Origin: Bacteroidota bacterium
GTDB taxonomy: Bacteria; Bacteroidota; Ignavibacteria; Ignavibacteriales; Melioribacteraceae
Assembly: GCA_018818065.1 (NCBI GenBank)
Contig: JAHISV010000005.1
Coordinates: 540,527 to 604,526, forward strand
Length of the DNA stretch: 64,000 nucleotides
Direction of reading: 5' to 3'
In this document: in pieces, positions 43,661 through 53,413 of the stretch
How positions within the stretch are numbered: position 1 is the stretch's first letter
Layout: each line of letters opens with the position of its first letter
The notes under the pieces: generated by a model
The model's input: only the letters and a program-made list of their open reading frames with translations
What the model was told of the DNA's origin: nothing
The model's database searches: none
Translations under genes and position numbers: made by a program

Positions 43661-43722
43661 ATGAAGTCCGAAAGATCAGTCATTGCTTTCCTGCCGGGGC
43701 TTTAGGAGGTTCTTCGCTAACC

Positions 43723-43740
43723 TCAACCCTTAAGGGTTGA
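43723..43740. repeat. 18-base perfect palindrome
   Basis: TCAACCCTTAAGGGTTGA is perfectly self-complementary. It lies between two convergent genes just before a terminator. Just upstream, GAGGTT and AACCTC (43706-43723) could form a second small hairpin. Palindromes of this kind are known as dispersed repeats in Bacteroidetes-group genomes. Confidence 0.55.
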
Positions 43741-43749
43741 AGTAGAAAT

Positions 43750-43781
43750 AAAAAAGGCGGATCTCAAAATCCGCCTTTTTT
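43750..43781. terminator. Bidirectional rho-independent terminator
   Basis: Stem AAAAAGGCGGAT/ATCCGCCTTTTT with loop CTCAAA; T runs on both strands. It serves the convergent amidohydrolase (+) and ornithine aminotransferase (-) genes. Confidence 0.9.
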
Positions 43782-43816
43782 AACATCTAAGTACTTTATA
43801 CTATGTACTGCTCTTT

Positions 43817-45049
43817 CTAAGCTTCCTGTACTTCAATAATAGATTTCTTAATAATAGCAATAGCTTCGTGAATTTGCTCTTCGGTAATAACCAATGGTGG
43901 AGCAAAACGAATTATATCTCCATGAGTCGGTTTTGCTAACAAACCATTTTTAGCCATCTGAACACAAACATCCCAGGCAACTTTGCCGTTTGTTTGTTTT
44001 ATGATTATAGCATTCAATAAACCTTTACCACGAACCACCTGGATCATAGGGTTATCAAAACCTTCTAATTCTTTACGGAAGATCTTGCCTAAATGCTCAG
44101 CATTTTCAGCAAGCTTTTCTTCTTTAACAACTGTTAGAGCTGCCTGAGCAATTGCACACGCAACAGGGTTACCGCCGAATGTAGATCCGTGTTCGCCCGG
44201 TTTAATAACTAACATGATATCATCATCAGCTAAAACTGCAGAAACAGGGAATACACCACCTGAAAGCGCTTTACCTAGTATAAGAACGTCAGGTCTTACA
44301 CCCTCATGATCGCACGCTAATAATTTACCTGTACGAGCTATGCCTGTCTGAACTTCGTCGGCAATAAACAAAACATTTTTTGCTTTACAAGCATCATAAG
44401 CCTTCTTTAAATATCCGTCTTCAGGTACATAAACGCCTGCTTCACCCTGAATAGGTTCAACCAGGAAAGCCACAACATTAGGATCTTCTAATTCTTTTTT
44501 TAATGCTTCAATATCATTATATGGTACAACTGTAAATCCTGGTGTGTAAGGACCAAATCCTTTATAAGAATCAGGATCAGTTGACATTGATATGATCGTA
44601 ATTGTTCTACCATGGAAGTTACCTTCACAGACAATTATTTTAGCCTGGTTTTCAGCAACGCCTTTTTTGTCATATCCCCAGCGACGAGCAAGTTTAAGAG
44701 CAGTTTCATCTGCTTCAGCGCCAGAGTTCATAGGTAGTACTTTGTCATAACCGAAATATTCTGTTACGAATTTTTCGTATGGCCCGAGCTGATCATTATA
44801 GAAAGCCCGGGATGTCAGGGTCAGAGTTTTTGCTTGCTCAATCATAGCATTAATGATTTTAGGGTGACAGTGACCTTGATTAACTGCTGAATAGGCTGAG
44901 AGAAAATCGAAATATTTTTTGCCTTCTACATCCCATACATGAACGCCCTCACCTTTAGCTAGTACAACTGGAAGCGGATGATAATTATGCGCACCAAACT
45001 TATCCTCTAATTCGATATAATCCTTTGACGTCATTACGTATTCCTTCAT
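43817..45049 (-). CDS. rocD: Ornithine--oxo-acid transaminase
   Basis: 410 residues, class III PLP aminotransferase. [77 protein letters not shown] and the PLP lysine in LGKALSGG match ornithine aminotransferase closely along the whole length. It converts ornithine to glutamate semialdehyde, linking to proline through ProC (62227-63045 in this window). Confidence 0.93.
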   Translation of the reverse strand: MKEYVMTSKDYIELEDKFGAHNYHPLPVVLAKGEGVHVWDVEGKKYFDFLSAYSAVNQGHCHPKIINAMIEQAKTLTLTSRAFYNDQLGPYEKFVTEYFGYDKVLPMNSGAEADETALKLARRWGYDKKGVAENQAKIIVCEGNFHGRTITIISMSTDPDSYKGFGPYTPGFTVVPYNDIEALKKELEDPNVVAFLVEPIQGEAGVYVPEDGYLKKAYDACKAKNVLFIADEVQTGIARTGKLLACDHEGVRPDVLILGKALSGGVFPVSAVLADDDIMLVIKPGEHGSTFGGNPVACAIAQAALTVVKEEKLAENAEHLGKIFRKELEGFDNPMIQVVRGKGLLNAIIIKQTNGKVAWDVCVQMAKNGLLAKPTHGDIIRFAPPLVITEEQIHEAIAIIKKSIIEVQEA

Positions 45050-45149
45050 TTGTTTTTAACTCCGAACTTGATTTAAATCTGAGTGAGTAATTTATTAAAT
45101 TACATTTTCATATCCGAATGAATGGCAAAAAATCTTTTACGAGGATAAA

Positions 45150-45569
45150 ATGGAAATAAAAACATTAAGCTTTAGGGTGCAAACAAACGGTGATACACAG
45201 ATTCTGGATATCACTTCGCATGTAAGCTTGCTTATTGAGAATTCAGGACTTAAAGAGGGAAATGCTCTTGTTTTTATTCCCGGTTCCACGGCAGGGATAA
45301 CAACAATTGAACATGAGCCGGGATTACTTGTTGATTACCCTGAATTTTTCGAAAAAATAATTCCCAAAAACTTAACCTACAAACATGATGAAACCTGGCA
45401 TGACGGAAACGGGCACTCGCATGTTAGAGCATCATTACAGGGGGCTTCTTTTACCGTTCCGTTTATTAATGCAAGAATGATACTTGGAACATGGCAGCAA
45501 ATAATTTTGATAGATTTTGACAACAGATCCCGTGACAGGGAAATTGTTGTTCAGCTAATGGGAGAATAA
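45150..45569 (+). CDS. YjbQ/UPF0047 family protein
   Basis: 139 residues. FIPGSTAGITTIEHEPGL, HDETWHDGNGHSHVRASLQG and the closing GTWQQIILIDFDNRSRDREI are the YjbQ signatures with the conserved histidines. Members have weak thiamine-phosphate synthase activity in vitro; the true role is unclear. It precedes the LOG gene by two bases. Confidence 0.9.
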   Translation: MEIKTLSFRVQTNGDTQILDITSHVSLLIENSGLKEGNALVFIPGSTAGITTIEHEPGLLVDYPEFFEKIIPKNLTYKHDETWHDGNGHSHVRASLQGASFTVPFINARMILGTWQQIILIDFDNRSRDREIVVQLMGE

Positions 45570-45571
45570 TA

Positions 45572-46105
45572 ATGAGTAAAACAATAACTGTATTTGGCAG
45601 CTCTCAACCCAAACCTGGTGAAAAGGATTATATAACTGCCTATAAACTGGGAAGAATTCTTGGAGAGATTAATTACAAGGTTTGTTCTGGCGGATATCAG
45701 GGGATTATGGACGCGGTTTCCAAGGGAGCTAAGGATATGGGATCTGAGGCTATTGGCGTTACGGTAGATATCTATGGAGCAAAACCAAGCGAGCACCTTA
45801 CTGAACACATTGAATGTCATTCTTTATTTGAAAGGCTTGAGACTTTGCTGAATAAAGGCGACGGTTATATTATTCTACCTGGCGGAACCGGTACAATGCT
45901 GGAACTTGCCTTGGTTTGGGAATATCTGAATAAAGGACTTATGCCATTGAAACCAGTCGCTTGCTTAGGCGGTATGTGGACCAGGATTGTAGCTGAAATG
46001 GATATCAGGATGGAGCAGGAAGAGAGAGAAACTGGGCTTATTAGGTGTTACAATACTATTGAAGAATGTGCTGAATTTGTTTGTTCAAAATTGGATAATG
46101 GATAG
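45572..46105 (+). CDS. LOG-family (lysine decarboxylase-like) protein
   Basis: 177 residues with GGYQGIMDAVSKGAKD and the PGGTGTMLEL motif of the LOG family, a Rossmann-like fold with cytokinin-type nucleotide phosphoribohydrolase activity in some members. In bacteria the role is usually nucleotide hydrolysis of unclear purpose. Two bases after YjbQ, so one unit. Confidence 0.88.
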   Translation: MSKTITVFGSSQPKPGEKDYITAYKLGRILGEINYKVCSGGYQGIMDAVSKGAKDMGSEAIGVTVDIYGAKPSEHLTEHIECHSLFERLETLLNKGDGYIILPGGTGTMLELALVWEYLNKGLMPLKPVACLGGMWTRIVAEMDIRMEQEERETGLIRCYNTIEECAEFVCSKLDNG

Positions 46106-46136
46106 GCAGAACCGATGCTCTTCTCACTTTTAAAAT

Positions 46137-46168
46137 AAAAAATGCCGGATTGTAGTCCGGCATTTTTT
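46137..46168. terminator. Rho-independent terminator
   Basis: Stem AATGCCGGA/TCCGGCATT with loop TTGTAG. T run follows on the plus strand, and A-rich sequence precedes it, so it may work both ways for the LOG gene and the convergent DUF2723 gene. Confidence 0.9.
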
Positions 46169-46190
46169 GTACTAGAAATACTTTTCGATA

Positions 46191-49079
46191 TTACTCAATT
46201 ATTTGAGGATCAACTTCCGGTGAATCAAGATTTGCCAGCTTTTTATATTTAGCAATCATTTCATCCATGTTAGGATCGTTAGGAATATACTCTTTTAGTT
46301 TTAAGAGCATATCTACGATTTTGTTGAACTGACCCAGGTTCTCGTAATGTGTCATCAATAATGCATATGGATTATAGTTCCCGCTAAAGTCCATTGGATT
46401 GCGTTCAATCTGGTCTAAAGCTGCAACAATAATTTCGTTTGCATAATCTACATAATCATCCATCGCACCTAAAGAATGCAGCAACCTTGCGATGTCGTGC
46501 TTTATCCTATAGTCCATAGTAATAGTGCTGCGCGGCATAACTTCATCCATTTTACGCAATACTTTAAGTGTTTTTGCGTTATCCTGCTCATCATTATAAA
46601 TTTTGAGAGCTAAACGGATATAAGCATTCCTGTAGTTCTGGGCCATGCGGATATGGTTATCATCCATAAATACAGTGGGATCATTCAATCCGCGGTATTT
46701 AAAGCCTGGTTGGTAGTCATTGGAATATCCTACATTAAGTTCCATCAACTGGTCCCACATAACCTCAAAATTGATTGAACCATCTCCAACTTTTTCAGGA
46801 ACGAATCGGAAAGCCAAACCTTCCATTTGCAAATGGTCATATAATTCCAGTTTAGAATCATCTGAGGTAGTTGCTGCCCAGTATATCGGTCTTTCCCACT
46901 GGTTTGATTTAATTATATCCAGAACAACAAGATCCTGTGGGCGAAGAACGCCAACATCACCAAAATTCAGAGTCGGGTTCAAGGTCCAGTTAATTGCTTT
47001 ATTATTTACAATGCTGGAATCTTTAACTCCATACTTCGCAATAATATCGTCCGGAACAGCTATGGATTCTGGTCTTGAATTCCACCTGGTGAAACTCAAC
47101 TGATCAAGTTGCTCATCAGACATTGCCATTTTAATTTTTGCTGCTCCGTAAGGACTATTATTTTTCAACTGTTTTACGTACCAGCCTGTATTAATAAGGC
47201 TTAGGTTAGCTATTCTAACGTCACGCCTGACACCCTCAACATCCTGCAAATACCATAAGGGGAAGGTATCATTGTCACCATTAGTAAATATAACAGCGTT
47301 TGGAGCAACACTTTGCAGCATATTGTAAGAATAATCCCATGGAACAAAGTTGCGGGATCTGTCATGAGTAAAGTAATTAGCAGAAAGCATGTTCATCGGT
47401 ATCAAGATAAACATGATTATCATTGCCGCGCTTAATATTGGCTTTGCTAATTCTGGTTTCTTAATCTCCTGAAGAATTAAATCGAAGAAACCACGGGTGC
47501 CAATACCTATCCAAATCGAGAAAACAAAGAATGCCCCGACATAGAAATAATCTCTCTCCCTGGGTTGTGGTTGCTGACTGTTAAAATAAATTGCCATAAT
47601 GTGCCCGAATAGGAGGAACAGAGTCAAAAAGATAGATCCCATTTTCCAGTCTTTTCGGAAATGGTAAATGAGACCGAATATTCCGAAGAATAAAGGGATA
47701 CCCATCAATTGAGTCCAATCATAACTATCATCCTGAACTGTTGAGGATCTGCCTGCGTAATTCCACAGAATGTATCTGTTAACCATGTGCTGCATCTGGT
47801 ATTCAATAAAAAATTCTGCATCGTTATCGTAATTATTGTAAATGTTTCTATGTTGTGGTTCAGAGGAATATCTTCTCTTAAATATTGGATTATCGCCGTA
47901 CTGTTCCCGGTTTAGGTATGAAACAAGACTTGAAAAAGTTTTAGGCGAATTCAGATTAATTGGTGTATCCTGATTAGATCGGATAATAATCATAGAATAG
48001 GTAGTAAATCCTATAAGAGCGAAAAGGAAACTGTTAAAAACCAAAGTCGTTGTTGGTTTGTTTTCTTTCTTTGCCCAGTAAATCCCAAAACCTAGTAGTG
48101 CAAATAATCCTACAAGTAAAGCAATGTCGAGCACAAGATTATCGCCACCGACACTTGATAATAAATTTGGTATATATTTTACCATGCCTGGATACAGAGT
48201 AACCAGGGCTATTCCACCAATCATTATCGGCATGTAAAAAGAGTTGACGGAAAATACTCTTTTCCAGAATGCACCAATGATAAAAAGGCTTATAATTCCG
48301 AAAATGGAGATGAACTGAATATCAACGGCCTTGTACTCTTCTGGTGTTGGAGGAACTGCTTCTGTTGTAGAATACCATATACCAAGTGCCACTACCAACA
48401 ATATGGCGCTGTGGCCAAGTAAAATATACCCGGTCTTCTTCAGGGCGTCTTCATCGTTAACATATTTCCTGAAAAAGATTACCATAACTATTGGTATGAT
48501 TGCAATTAATGAAAGAAGATGCACACCCGTAGCCAACCCAAAAAGATAGAATATCATAATGATAAATTTTTCACTTCCGGGCTTATCCGGATTCTCATTC
48601 CATACCATCACCAGCCATACAGTTATAGCTATGAAAAAAGTAGATAAAGCATATACTTCTGCTTCCACAGCGTTAAACCAAAATGTATCGGCAAATGCCA
48701 GCGAAAAAGCGCCAACTGCAGCGGCGACGTATGTTCCTAAGGAATCAAGCAGGTTTTCATGTTTTTGTTCCTTGTAATTCTCAATCAGCTTAATAACTAT
48801 CAAATAAACAAAGAGAATGGTGAACGCGCTTGAAAGCACCGAAATAGTATTTACTCTTAATCCAATATTATCTGCGAATGGGATCATTGCGAATAATCTG
48901 CCCAGGATAAGAAAGAAAGGAGTTCCGGGTGGATGTGGAACTTGTAATCCTTGAGCTGAGGCGATAAACTCACCGCAATCCCAAAATGAAGTAGATGGCT
49001 GTACCGTCATAAAATAGACAATCGCAGCTCCCAGAAATACGAATAATCCAATTATCCGCTTCAGTTTAATTTCAGTCAT
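46191..49079 (-). CDS. DUF2723-family large membrane protein
   Basis: 962 residues. The N-terminus (VQPSTSFWDCGEFIASAQGL, HPPGTPFFLILGRLFAMIP) is the DUF2723 signature. About 14 helices fill residues 8-600, then a periplasmic part (about 600-960) with helical, TPR-like pairs near the C-terminus (RIALKIYNDEQDNAKTLKVL). DUF2723 proteins resemble protein O-mannosyltransferases of the GT-C fold, so lipid-linked sugar transfer to proteins or glycans is plausible, but untested. The acidic residues of WDCGE fit the catalytic loop of GT-C enzymes. Confidence 0.9.
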   Translation of the reverse strand: MTEIKLKRIIGLFVFLGAAIVYFMTVQPSTSFWDCGEFIASAQGLQVPHPPGTPFFLILGRLFAMIPFADNIGLRVNTISVLSSAFTILFVYLIVIKLIENYKEQKHENLLDSLGTYVAAAVGAFSLAFADTFWFNAVEAEVYALSTFFIAITVWLVMVWNENPDKPGSEKFIIMIFYLFGLATGVHLLSLIAIIPIVMVIFFRKYVNDEDALKKTGYILLGHSAILLVVALGIWYSTTEAVPPTPEEYKAVDIQFISIFGIISLFIIGAFWKRVFSVNSFYMPIMIGGIALVTLYPGMVKYIPNLLSSVGGDNLVLDIALLVGLFALLGFGIYWAKKENKPTTTLVFNSFLFALIGFTTYSMIIIRSNQDTPINLNSPKTFSSLVSYLNREQYGDNPIFKRRYSSEPQHRNIYNNYDNDAEFFIEYQMQHMVNRYILWNYAGRSSTVQDDSYDWTQLMGIPLFFGIFGLIYHFRKDWKMGSIFLTLFLLFGHIMAIYFNSQQPQPRERDYFYVGAFFVFSIWIGIGTRGFFDLILQEIKKPELAKPILSAAMIIMFILIPMNMLSANYFTHDRSRNFVPWDYSYNMLQSVAPNAVIFTNGDNDTFPLWYLQDVEGVRRDVRIANLSLINTGWYVKQLKNNSPYGAAKIKMAMSDEQLDQLSFTRWNSRPESIAVPDDIIAKYGVKDSSIVNNKAINWTLNPTLNFGDVGVLRPQDLVVLDIIKSNQWERPIYWAATTSDDSKLELYDHLQMEGLAFRFVPEKVGDGSINFEVMWDQLMELNVGYSNDYQPGFKYRGLNDPTVFMDDNHIRMAQNYRNAYIRLALKIYNDEQDNAKTLKVLRKMDEVMPRSTITMDYRIKHDIARLLHSLGAMDDYVDYANEIIVAALDQIERNPMDFSGNYNPYALLMTHYENLGQFNKIVDMLLKLKEYIPNDPNMDEMIAKYKKLANLDSPEVDPQIIE

Positions 49080-49099
49080 TATTTCCCCTTAATTAGAAT

Positions 49100-49345
49100 T
49101 TATTCGTCATTTTCTTTATTAATTTCGTCAGGCTTCTTAAATAGATGGTCAAGGCTTGGTCTTACTCTGCTAGCATGATACTTTTCGTGAAGTTTTTCCA
49201 ATCTGCCCATCGAGAGAGAATCAAGATCCTCGTCATCTTTATGTCGCTTAAGAAGCATTTTGTAGTCATCACTTTCTTTACGGTCGAACTTTCGTTCGTA
49301 GCGTTTAAGTACTTCAAAATATTTAATCTGGTCTCTTTTACTCAT
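49100..49345 (-). CDS. Small charged hypothetical protein
   Basis: 81 residues from the ATG at 49345, two bases after the methyltransferase stop. Almost all helix, rich in Lys, Arg, Asp and Glu (YERKFDRKESDDYKMLLKRH), no membrane segment. Family unknown to me. Sits between the methyltransferase and the DUF2723 gene and is probably cotranscribed with both. Confidence 0.65.
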   Translation of the reverse strand: MSKRDQIKYFEVLKRYERKFDRKESDDYKMLLKRHKDDEDLDSLSMGRLEKLHEKYHASRVRPSLDHLFKKPDEINKENDE

Positions 49346-49347
49346 GT

Positions 49348-50025
49348 TCAACTCTTTTTGTTTAATACAATTCCAAACTCGGTGTAACCGCTTGGAAGAA
49401 ACGATTTTTTCCAAATAGGATCGAAAGAGATATTCAGCAGTTTCATCAGAAAGCCATTAATACTGAAGGGGTCTATTCCGGTATTTTCTATTACGTTCAA
49501 ATTGTTCCTTTTATGTAATTCTGTTAATCCTTTTGCAGAATAGGCTTTTTCATAACCATGCTGCCATTGACCAAGATGAAGCAACTGATATAGCTGCCAG
49601 AGTGAATATCTCGCTGGGACAAATGTTATCAAAAAACCTTTTGGTGAGAGGAGTCTTTTCCATTCTTTAATTAATGCAGTCTCATCCTTAAAGTGCTCCA
49701 TCAACCCGGCACTGAAGATAAGATCATAAGATTCATCCGGTAACCCTGTCGCCCGGCAATCCCCATGATAGGCTTCATCAATTTTCTTCTTTACTAAATC
49801 GACAGAAATCTGACTATTATCCAGCGCATGGCATTCAACATCAGAACGGCTTTCTTTTATTAAGTGAATGTTAGAACCAAATCCGCAACCGATTTCGATG
49901 ACCTTTTTAACCGGTTTATCTATCTGATCAAGATATTTATTCAAAATTTTATTTCGTTCCAGAATCAGCCATTTTTCGGCTTTAGAGACTGAATAGGTTT
50001 TCCAATAATCGTCCCAATGAATCAT
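49348..50025 (-). CDS. Class I SAM-dependent methyltransferase
   Basis: 225 residues. Motif I KVIEIGCGFGSNIHLIKE, then HALDNSQISVDLVKKK and the motif IV region YDLIFSAGLMEHFKDE match methyltransferase family 11/25. Substrate not evident. The glycosyltransferase at 50093 and the DUF2723 gene nearby suggest a surface-glycan setting. Confidence 0.85.
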   Translation of the reverse strand: MIHWDDYWKTYSVSKAEKWLILERNKILNKYLDQIDKPVKKVIEIGCGFGSNIHLIKESRSDVECHALDNSQISVDLVKKKIDEAYHGDCRATGLPDESYDLIFSAGLMEHFKDETALIKEWKRLLSPKGFLITFVPARYSLWQLYQLLHLGQWQHGYEKAYSAKGLTELHKRNNLNVIENTGIDPFSINGFLMKLLNISFDPIWKKSFLPSGYTEFGIVLNKKS

Positions 50026-50092
50026 TTAATACCGTATATTGTTAAAATGAGTAACGCTTAATATAAGAAAATTTTATCTTCCTTTTTAGAAA

Positions 50093-50755
50093 ATGCCATT
50101 ATTGAGAGGCTTGCGCGTGCGATTATACAGTGATTTTGAACCAATGGTTTCAATAGTATTGCCAACCTTTAACCGTTCAAATTACCTTAAAAGAGCAATA
50201 ATTTCTGTTTTGGGTCAAGAGTCCATAATGTGGGAGTTAATTATTGTTGATGATGGAAGTAATGATAATACTTTTCAACTGGTTTTGGAATATCAGAAAG
50301 AATATGAAAATATCAGGTATCTTAGGCATTCTAACAGAAAACCGCCCCTGACGATTAATGCCGGGATTCAGGCTTCCATTGGAAAATATGTTACGTTTTT
50401 AGGAAGTGATGATGAATATAAACCTGACCATCTTAAACTAAGAGTTGAGATTCTTGAAAATGATGCTACTATTGATCTGCTACATGGGGGCGTTGAAATT
50501 ATTGGCGATCCCTACGTAAAAGATAAAAATGATCTTTCGAAAAAAATACATATTTCCAAGTGCACAGTTGGGGCAACCCTATTTGGGAAAAGAGAAGTTT
50601 TCTTGCAACTTGGTGGATTCAAAAATCTGTTATATAGTGATGATTCAGAGTTTTACGAGCGTGCCAAACAAAGATATTCTTGTCGCGAAGTTGACTCTAC
50701 AACATACATTTATTACCGTGATACACCGGATAGCATCTGTTCAACAATCAAGTGA
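50093..50755 (+). CDS. Family 2 glycosyltransferase
   Basis: 220 residues from the ATG at 50093; another possible ATG is 50144 (MVSIVLPTFNRSNYL), closer to the usual start of the fold. LIIVDDGSNDNT and FLGSDDEY are the two Asp-containing motifs that bind the nucleotide sugar. The acceptor is unknown. Neither start has a clear ribosome site. Confidence 0.85.
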   Translation: MPLLRGLRVRLYSDFEPMVSIVLPTFNRSNYLKRAIISVLGQESIMWELIIVDDGSNDNTFQLVLEYQKEYENIRYLRHSNRKPPLTINAGIQASIGKYVTFLGSDDEYKPDHLKLRVEILENDATIDLLHGGVEIIGDPYVKDKNDLSKKIHISKCTVGATLFGKREVFLQLGGFKNLLYSDDSEFYERAKQRYSCREVDSTTYIYYRDTPDSICSTIK

Positions 50756-50784
50756 ATTGTTTTTTCATTAATATGTATATTACA

Positions 50785-50817
50785 AAAAAGGCATGAAAAT
50801 TTTTTCCATGCCTTTTT
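50785..50817. terminator. Rho-independent terminator
   Basis: Stem AAAAAGGCATG/CATGCCTTTTT with an 11-base AT loop, between the glycosyltransferase (+) and the convergent lectin-like gene (-). Works in either direction. Confidence 0.85.
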
Positions 50818-50842
50818 ATAGATAAATATCCGGGAAGGTTTA

Positions 50843-51499
50843 TTATTCAAATTCCAACAATTGTCCAGCCCTGCGACCCTCAGCATAAACAAGTTGAAAG
50901 AGTTGACCACTGTTACCGTTTCTGTCCCATTGAACTAGTTTTGAGCCATTGGACTCAATTCCCATTCCACCGCCCTCAACTGATATCGCTTTTCTGCTAA
51001 ATACATTTTCAAGCATAAAAGTGTTTCTGTCAACGACAATTATTCTCCACTGCTGCCAATCACCAATACCTTTTGGGTCAGCATCCCATGTTTGTATTTC
51101 AACACTATTATCCTTTTTCATCTTAAACTTTTTACCGGTTTTCTTTTGTATCTTTTCTTTAACGGAAAGTTCTTTTTTCCCAGCGACGTCAACAATATAT
51201 CCGGTAAGATTTTTGATCGCATAATAATCTGTTCCATTTATTCTAGGGAAAATGAAAGTTCTCTCATATTTATCGTTATCATTATCCCAGATTTGAAATT
51301 GAAGGTCTCTCTTGGCTGTATTAGGATGTTTGCCCGGTAAATCCCAATACTTATTGCTCTTTGCACATTTAATATAAAAGTAGTTGGAACTGATTTCATC
51401 TTGCCACCTGACCTTATTATGCTGTCTTTGTGCCTGAACAGGAAAACTATTTACAACAAATAGAATTAGAATTACTGAAAGGAATGAGTACTTTTTCAT
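50843..51499 (-). CDS. Secreted ricin-B-like lectin domain protein
   Basis: 218 residues with a signal peptide (FLSVILILFVVNSFPVQAQ). The mature part is a beta-trefoil-like RICIN repeat set: FYIKCAKSNKYWDLPG, QFQIWDNDNDKYERTFIF, YYAIKNLTGYIVDVAGK, QTWDADPKGIGDWQQWRI, SRKAISVEGG and QLFQLVYAEG. Such domains usually bind galactose-type sugars. No catalytic domain is attached. Confidence 0.82.
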   Translation of the reverse strand: MKKYSFLSVILILFVVNSFPVQAQRQHNKVRWQDEISSNYFYIKCAKSNKYWDLPGKHPNTAKRDLQFQIWDNDNDKYERTFIFPRINGTDYYAIKNLTGYIVDVAGKKELSVKEKIQKKTGKKFKMKKDNSVEIQTWDADPKGIGDWQQWRIIVVDRNTFMLENVFSRKAISVEGGGMGIESNGSKLVQWDRNGNSGQLFQLVYAEGRRAGQLLEFE

Positions 51500-51700
51500 T
51501 TGATTTCTCCAATATTTTCGAATTATCCTTTTCTTTTGCTTTTACGGAAACGCCGCGTTATTAAGTTGCTAATCGGGCTACAGTTACCCTCGATAAAAGC
51601 GCACTCAAGATAGTCAAAAGATTCAAAAAAAAATGCAGCTTAGTGATCATAAGATGATATTTTGTTTGTTAATGTAGATATTTAGAAAGATATTTTAAGG

Positions 51701-52189
51701 ATGGAGTTCAAATTGAAGAAAATAAAAAACCCCTACGCCGGCAGGGAAGATTATAACTGCTTTGGCTGTTCGCCCAATAATCAGTTCGGCCTGCAGATGG
51801 AATTTCATGTAGATGGTGATGAGGTGATTTCAATTTGGGAGCCCAAACCACAATTTGCGGGATGGAAGAATATTTTACACGGTGGTATACAAACAACTTT
51901 GATGGATGAAGTTGCAAGCTGGTTTGTATTTACAAAACTTGAGACCGGTGGTGTTACTTATAGTTTAGAGAACAGATACAAAAAACCAGTACCGGTTGAT
52001 CAAGGAGCTATTAAACTTGTTGCACGCCAAAAGTCGTTAAAAAGAAATCTGGTTGATATAGAAGTTGAGTTATTTGATGCAAGTGGCAGATTATGTTCTG
52101 TTGGCAGCGTGAAATACTTTTTGTTTGATAAAGAAAAAGCAAAATCACAATTGAATTACCCCGGACTAAATGAGTTTTTTAATCGGTAA
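51701..52189 (+). CDS. PaaI-like hotdog thioesterase
   Basis: 162 residues. CFGCSPNNQFGLQM, GWKNILHGGIQTTLMDEVAS and SLENRYKKPVPVDQG match the hotdog thioesterase family that hydrolyses acyl-CoA. The conserved HGG...DE core is intact. Substrate unknown. Stands alone on the plus strand. Confidence 0.88.
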   Translation: MEFKLKKIKNPYAGREDYNCFGCSPNNQFGLQMEFHVDGDEVISIWEPKPQFAGWKNILHGGIQTTLMDEVASWFVFTKLETGGVTYSLENRYKKPVPVDQGAIKLVARQKSLKRNLVDIEVELFDASGRLCSVGSVKYFLFDKEKAKSQLNYPGLNEFFNR

Positions 52190-52208
52190 ATAAATTTGTT
52201 TTTACGAT

Positions 52209-52236
52209 GTAGGGGCACGGCATGCCGTGTCCCTAC
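52209..52236. repeat. 28-base palindromic REP/MITE-like element
   Basis: A 28-base palindrome with arm GTAGGGGCACGGCA and only one G-T wobble. It sits between convergent stops (52189 and 52239). It has no T run, so it is not a classical terminator. Very similar GTAGGGGCACGGCATGCCG palindromes occur as dispersed repeats in many bacteria. Confidence 0.7.
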
Positions 52237-52238
52237 TG

Positions 52239-53243
52239 CTAATCCATCTTTTTCTTTCCAGCGGAAAGAATAGTCTTCAACTGCTCATCTGTAACATCCA
52301 AGAGTTTTGAATCTATCAAACGAGGGGTCATAATTGCCCAATGGTGATCTTTTTCAAAAACTTCTTTGAACATTGGCAGTGCTTCTTCAAGGTTGCCATT
52401 ATTGACCAAAGTAACTGCATGCCAGTATTTCATTTCGAGGTTTTCAGGAAACATCACTTCAGCAGAGGTATACTCTTCAAGCGCCTTTTTCATGTCGCCA
52501 TGTTCCATGGCAAGGTCGCCATTGTTCATATGTTCATAAGCGCGATAAGTTTTGATTATCCTTTTCATTTCAACGATTGGCTCAGCATGGTCTTCAATCC
52601 GTAAATCTATTATTCTGTCCTCCCATGGTTTGCCAGTGTTAGTCCCACTTACAACAAGGATGGCACATGACTGTTTACCACGAATATCACCGCCAGCTTC
52701 CTGACCGGCTTCCAATGCGGCCATCATTTTTTCCGCAAGTGGGGCCTTAGTGCTTTCATATCCTTTTGACATTGCACCCCATACTTTGTCGTTCAACATC
52801 ATGTTAGCCTGGCACGAGTAGCCTTTACCTTGCACGTAACCGGCATCTTTAACACACAGGCTGCCCGTGTGAGTTGCAACTCTTCCTTTCGTATCGAGGA
52901 TAGCGAGTTGTCTTACTTCCGGTGCGTTGTCCTCGCTTATCAATTTATCAACTGCTTCCTGAGGAGATAATCCCTGCTTAAGTAGTTCCAGTCCACGAAT
53001 ACCAAATGAGACATTCACAAAACTCTGTGTTGCAACAACACCAACACCGGCCTCGCCCCATGCTACTACCGAGCCTACTGAGAACCAGTGTGATTGAACA
53101 GCAACACCCATCTGACCAGTAACTGAATCATAGGCGACTATTGAAAAGGTGTGAGCGAAGGGAGACTCGAATTTATTGAATTGAGCAAGGCTTACCGAAC
53201 TGATAAATATTAATACAGTAAAAAAGAAAATTACTTTTTTCAT
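52239..53243 (-). CDS. DUF1028 domain protein with TPR-like tail
   Basis: 334 residues with a signal peptide (IFFFTVLIFISSVSLAQ). Residues about 25-230 are DUF1028, an Ntn-hydrolase-like fold (HTFSIVAYDSVTGQMGVAVQ, GVGVVATQSFVNVSFG, GYSCQANMMLNDKVW). The C-terminal part (about 250-334) has TPR-like helix pairs (YEHMNNGDLAMEHGD, AVTLVNNGNLEEALPMFKE). Secreted; reaction unknown. Confidence 0.85.
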   Translation of the reverse strand: MKKVIFFFTVLIFISSVSLAQFNKFESPFAHTFSIVAYDSVTGQMGVAVQSHWFSVGSVVAWGEAGVGVVATQSFVNVSFGIRGLELLKQGLSPQEAVDKLISEDNAPEVRQLAILDTKGRVATHTGSLCVKDAGYVQGKGYSCQANMMLNDKVWGAMSKGYESTKAPLAEKMMAALEAGQEAGGDIRGKQSCAILVVSGTNTGKPWEDRIIDLRIEDHAEPIVEMKRIIKTYRAYEHMNNGDLAMEHGDMKKALEEYTSAEVMFPENLEMKYWHAVTLVNNGNLEEALPMFKEVFEKDHHWAIMTPRLIDSKLLDVTDEQLKTILSAGKKKMD

Positions 53244-53413
53244 TCTTGAATCCCCGATAGTTTATTGGTCTGGTTGTCAATATAATAGTTATGAAAAAAA
53301 AATCCTACTTATTTGATAAATGACATGTTAAAACAAATGCATTGCAGTTAAATTAACAGTATGATATTTTTAACTGTTCGTAATAAGAAAATCTGAAAAA
53401 CAATGAGGGAAAT

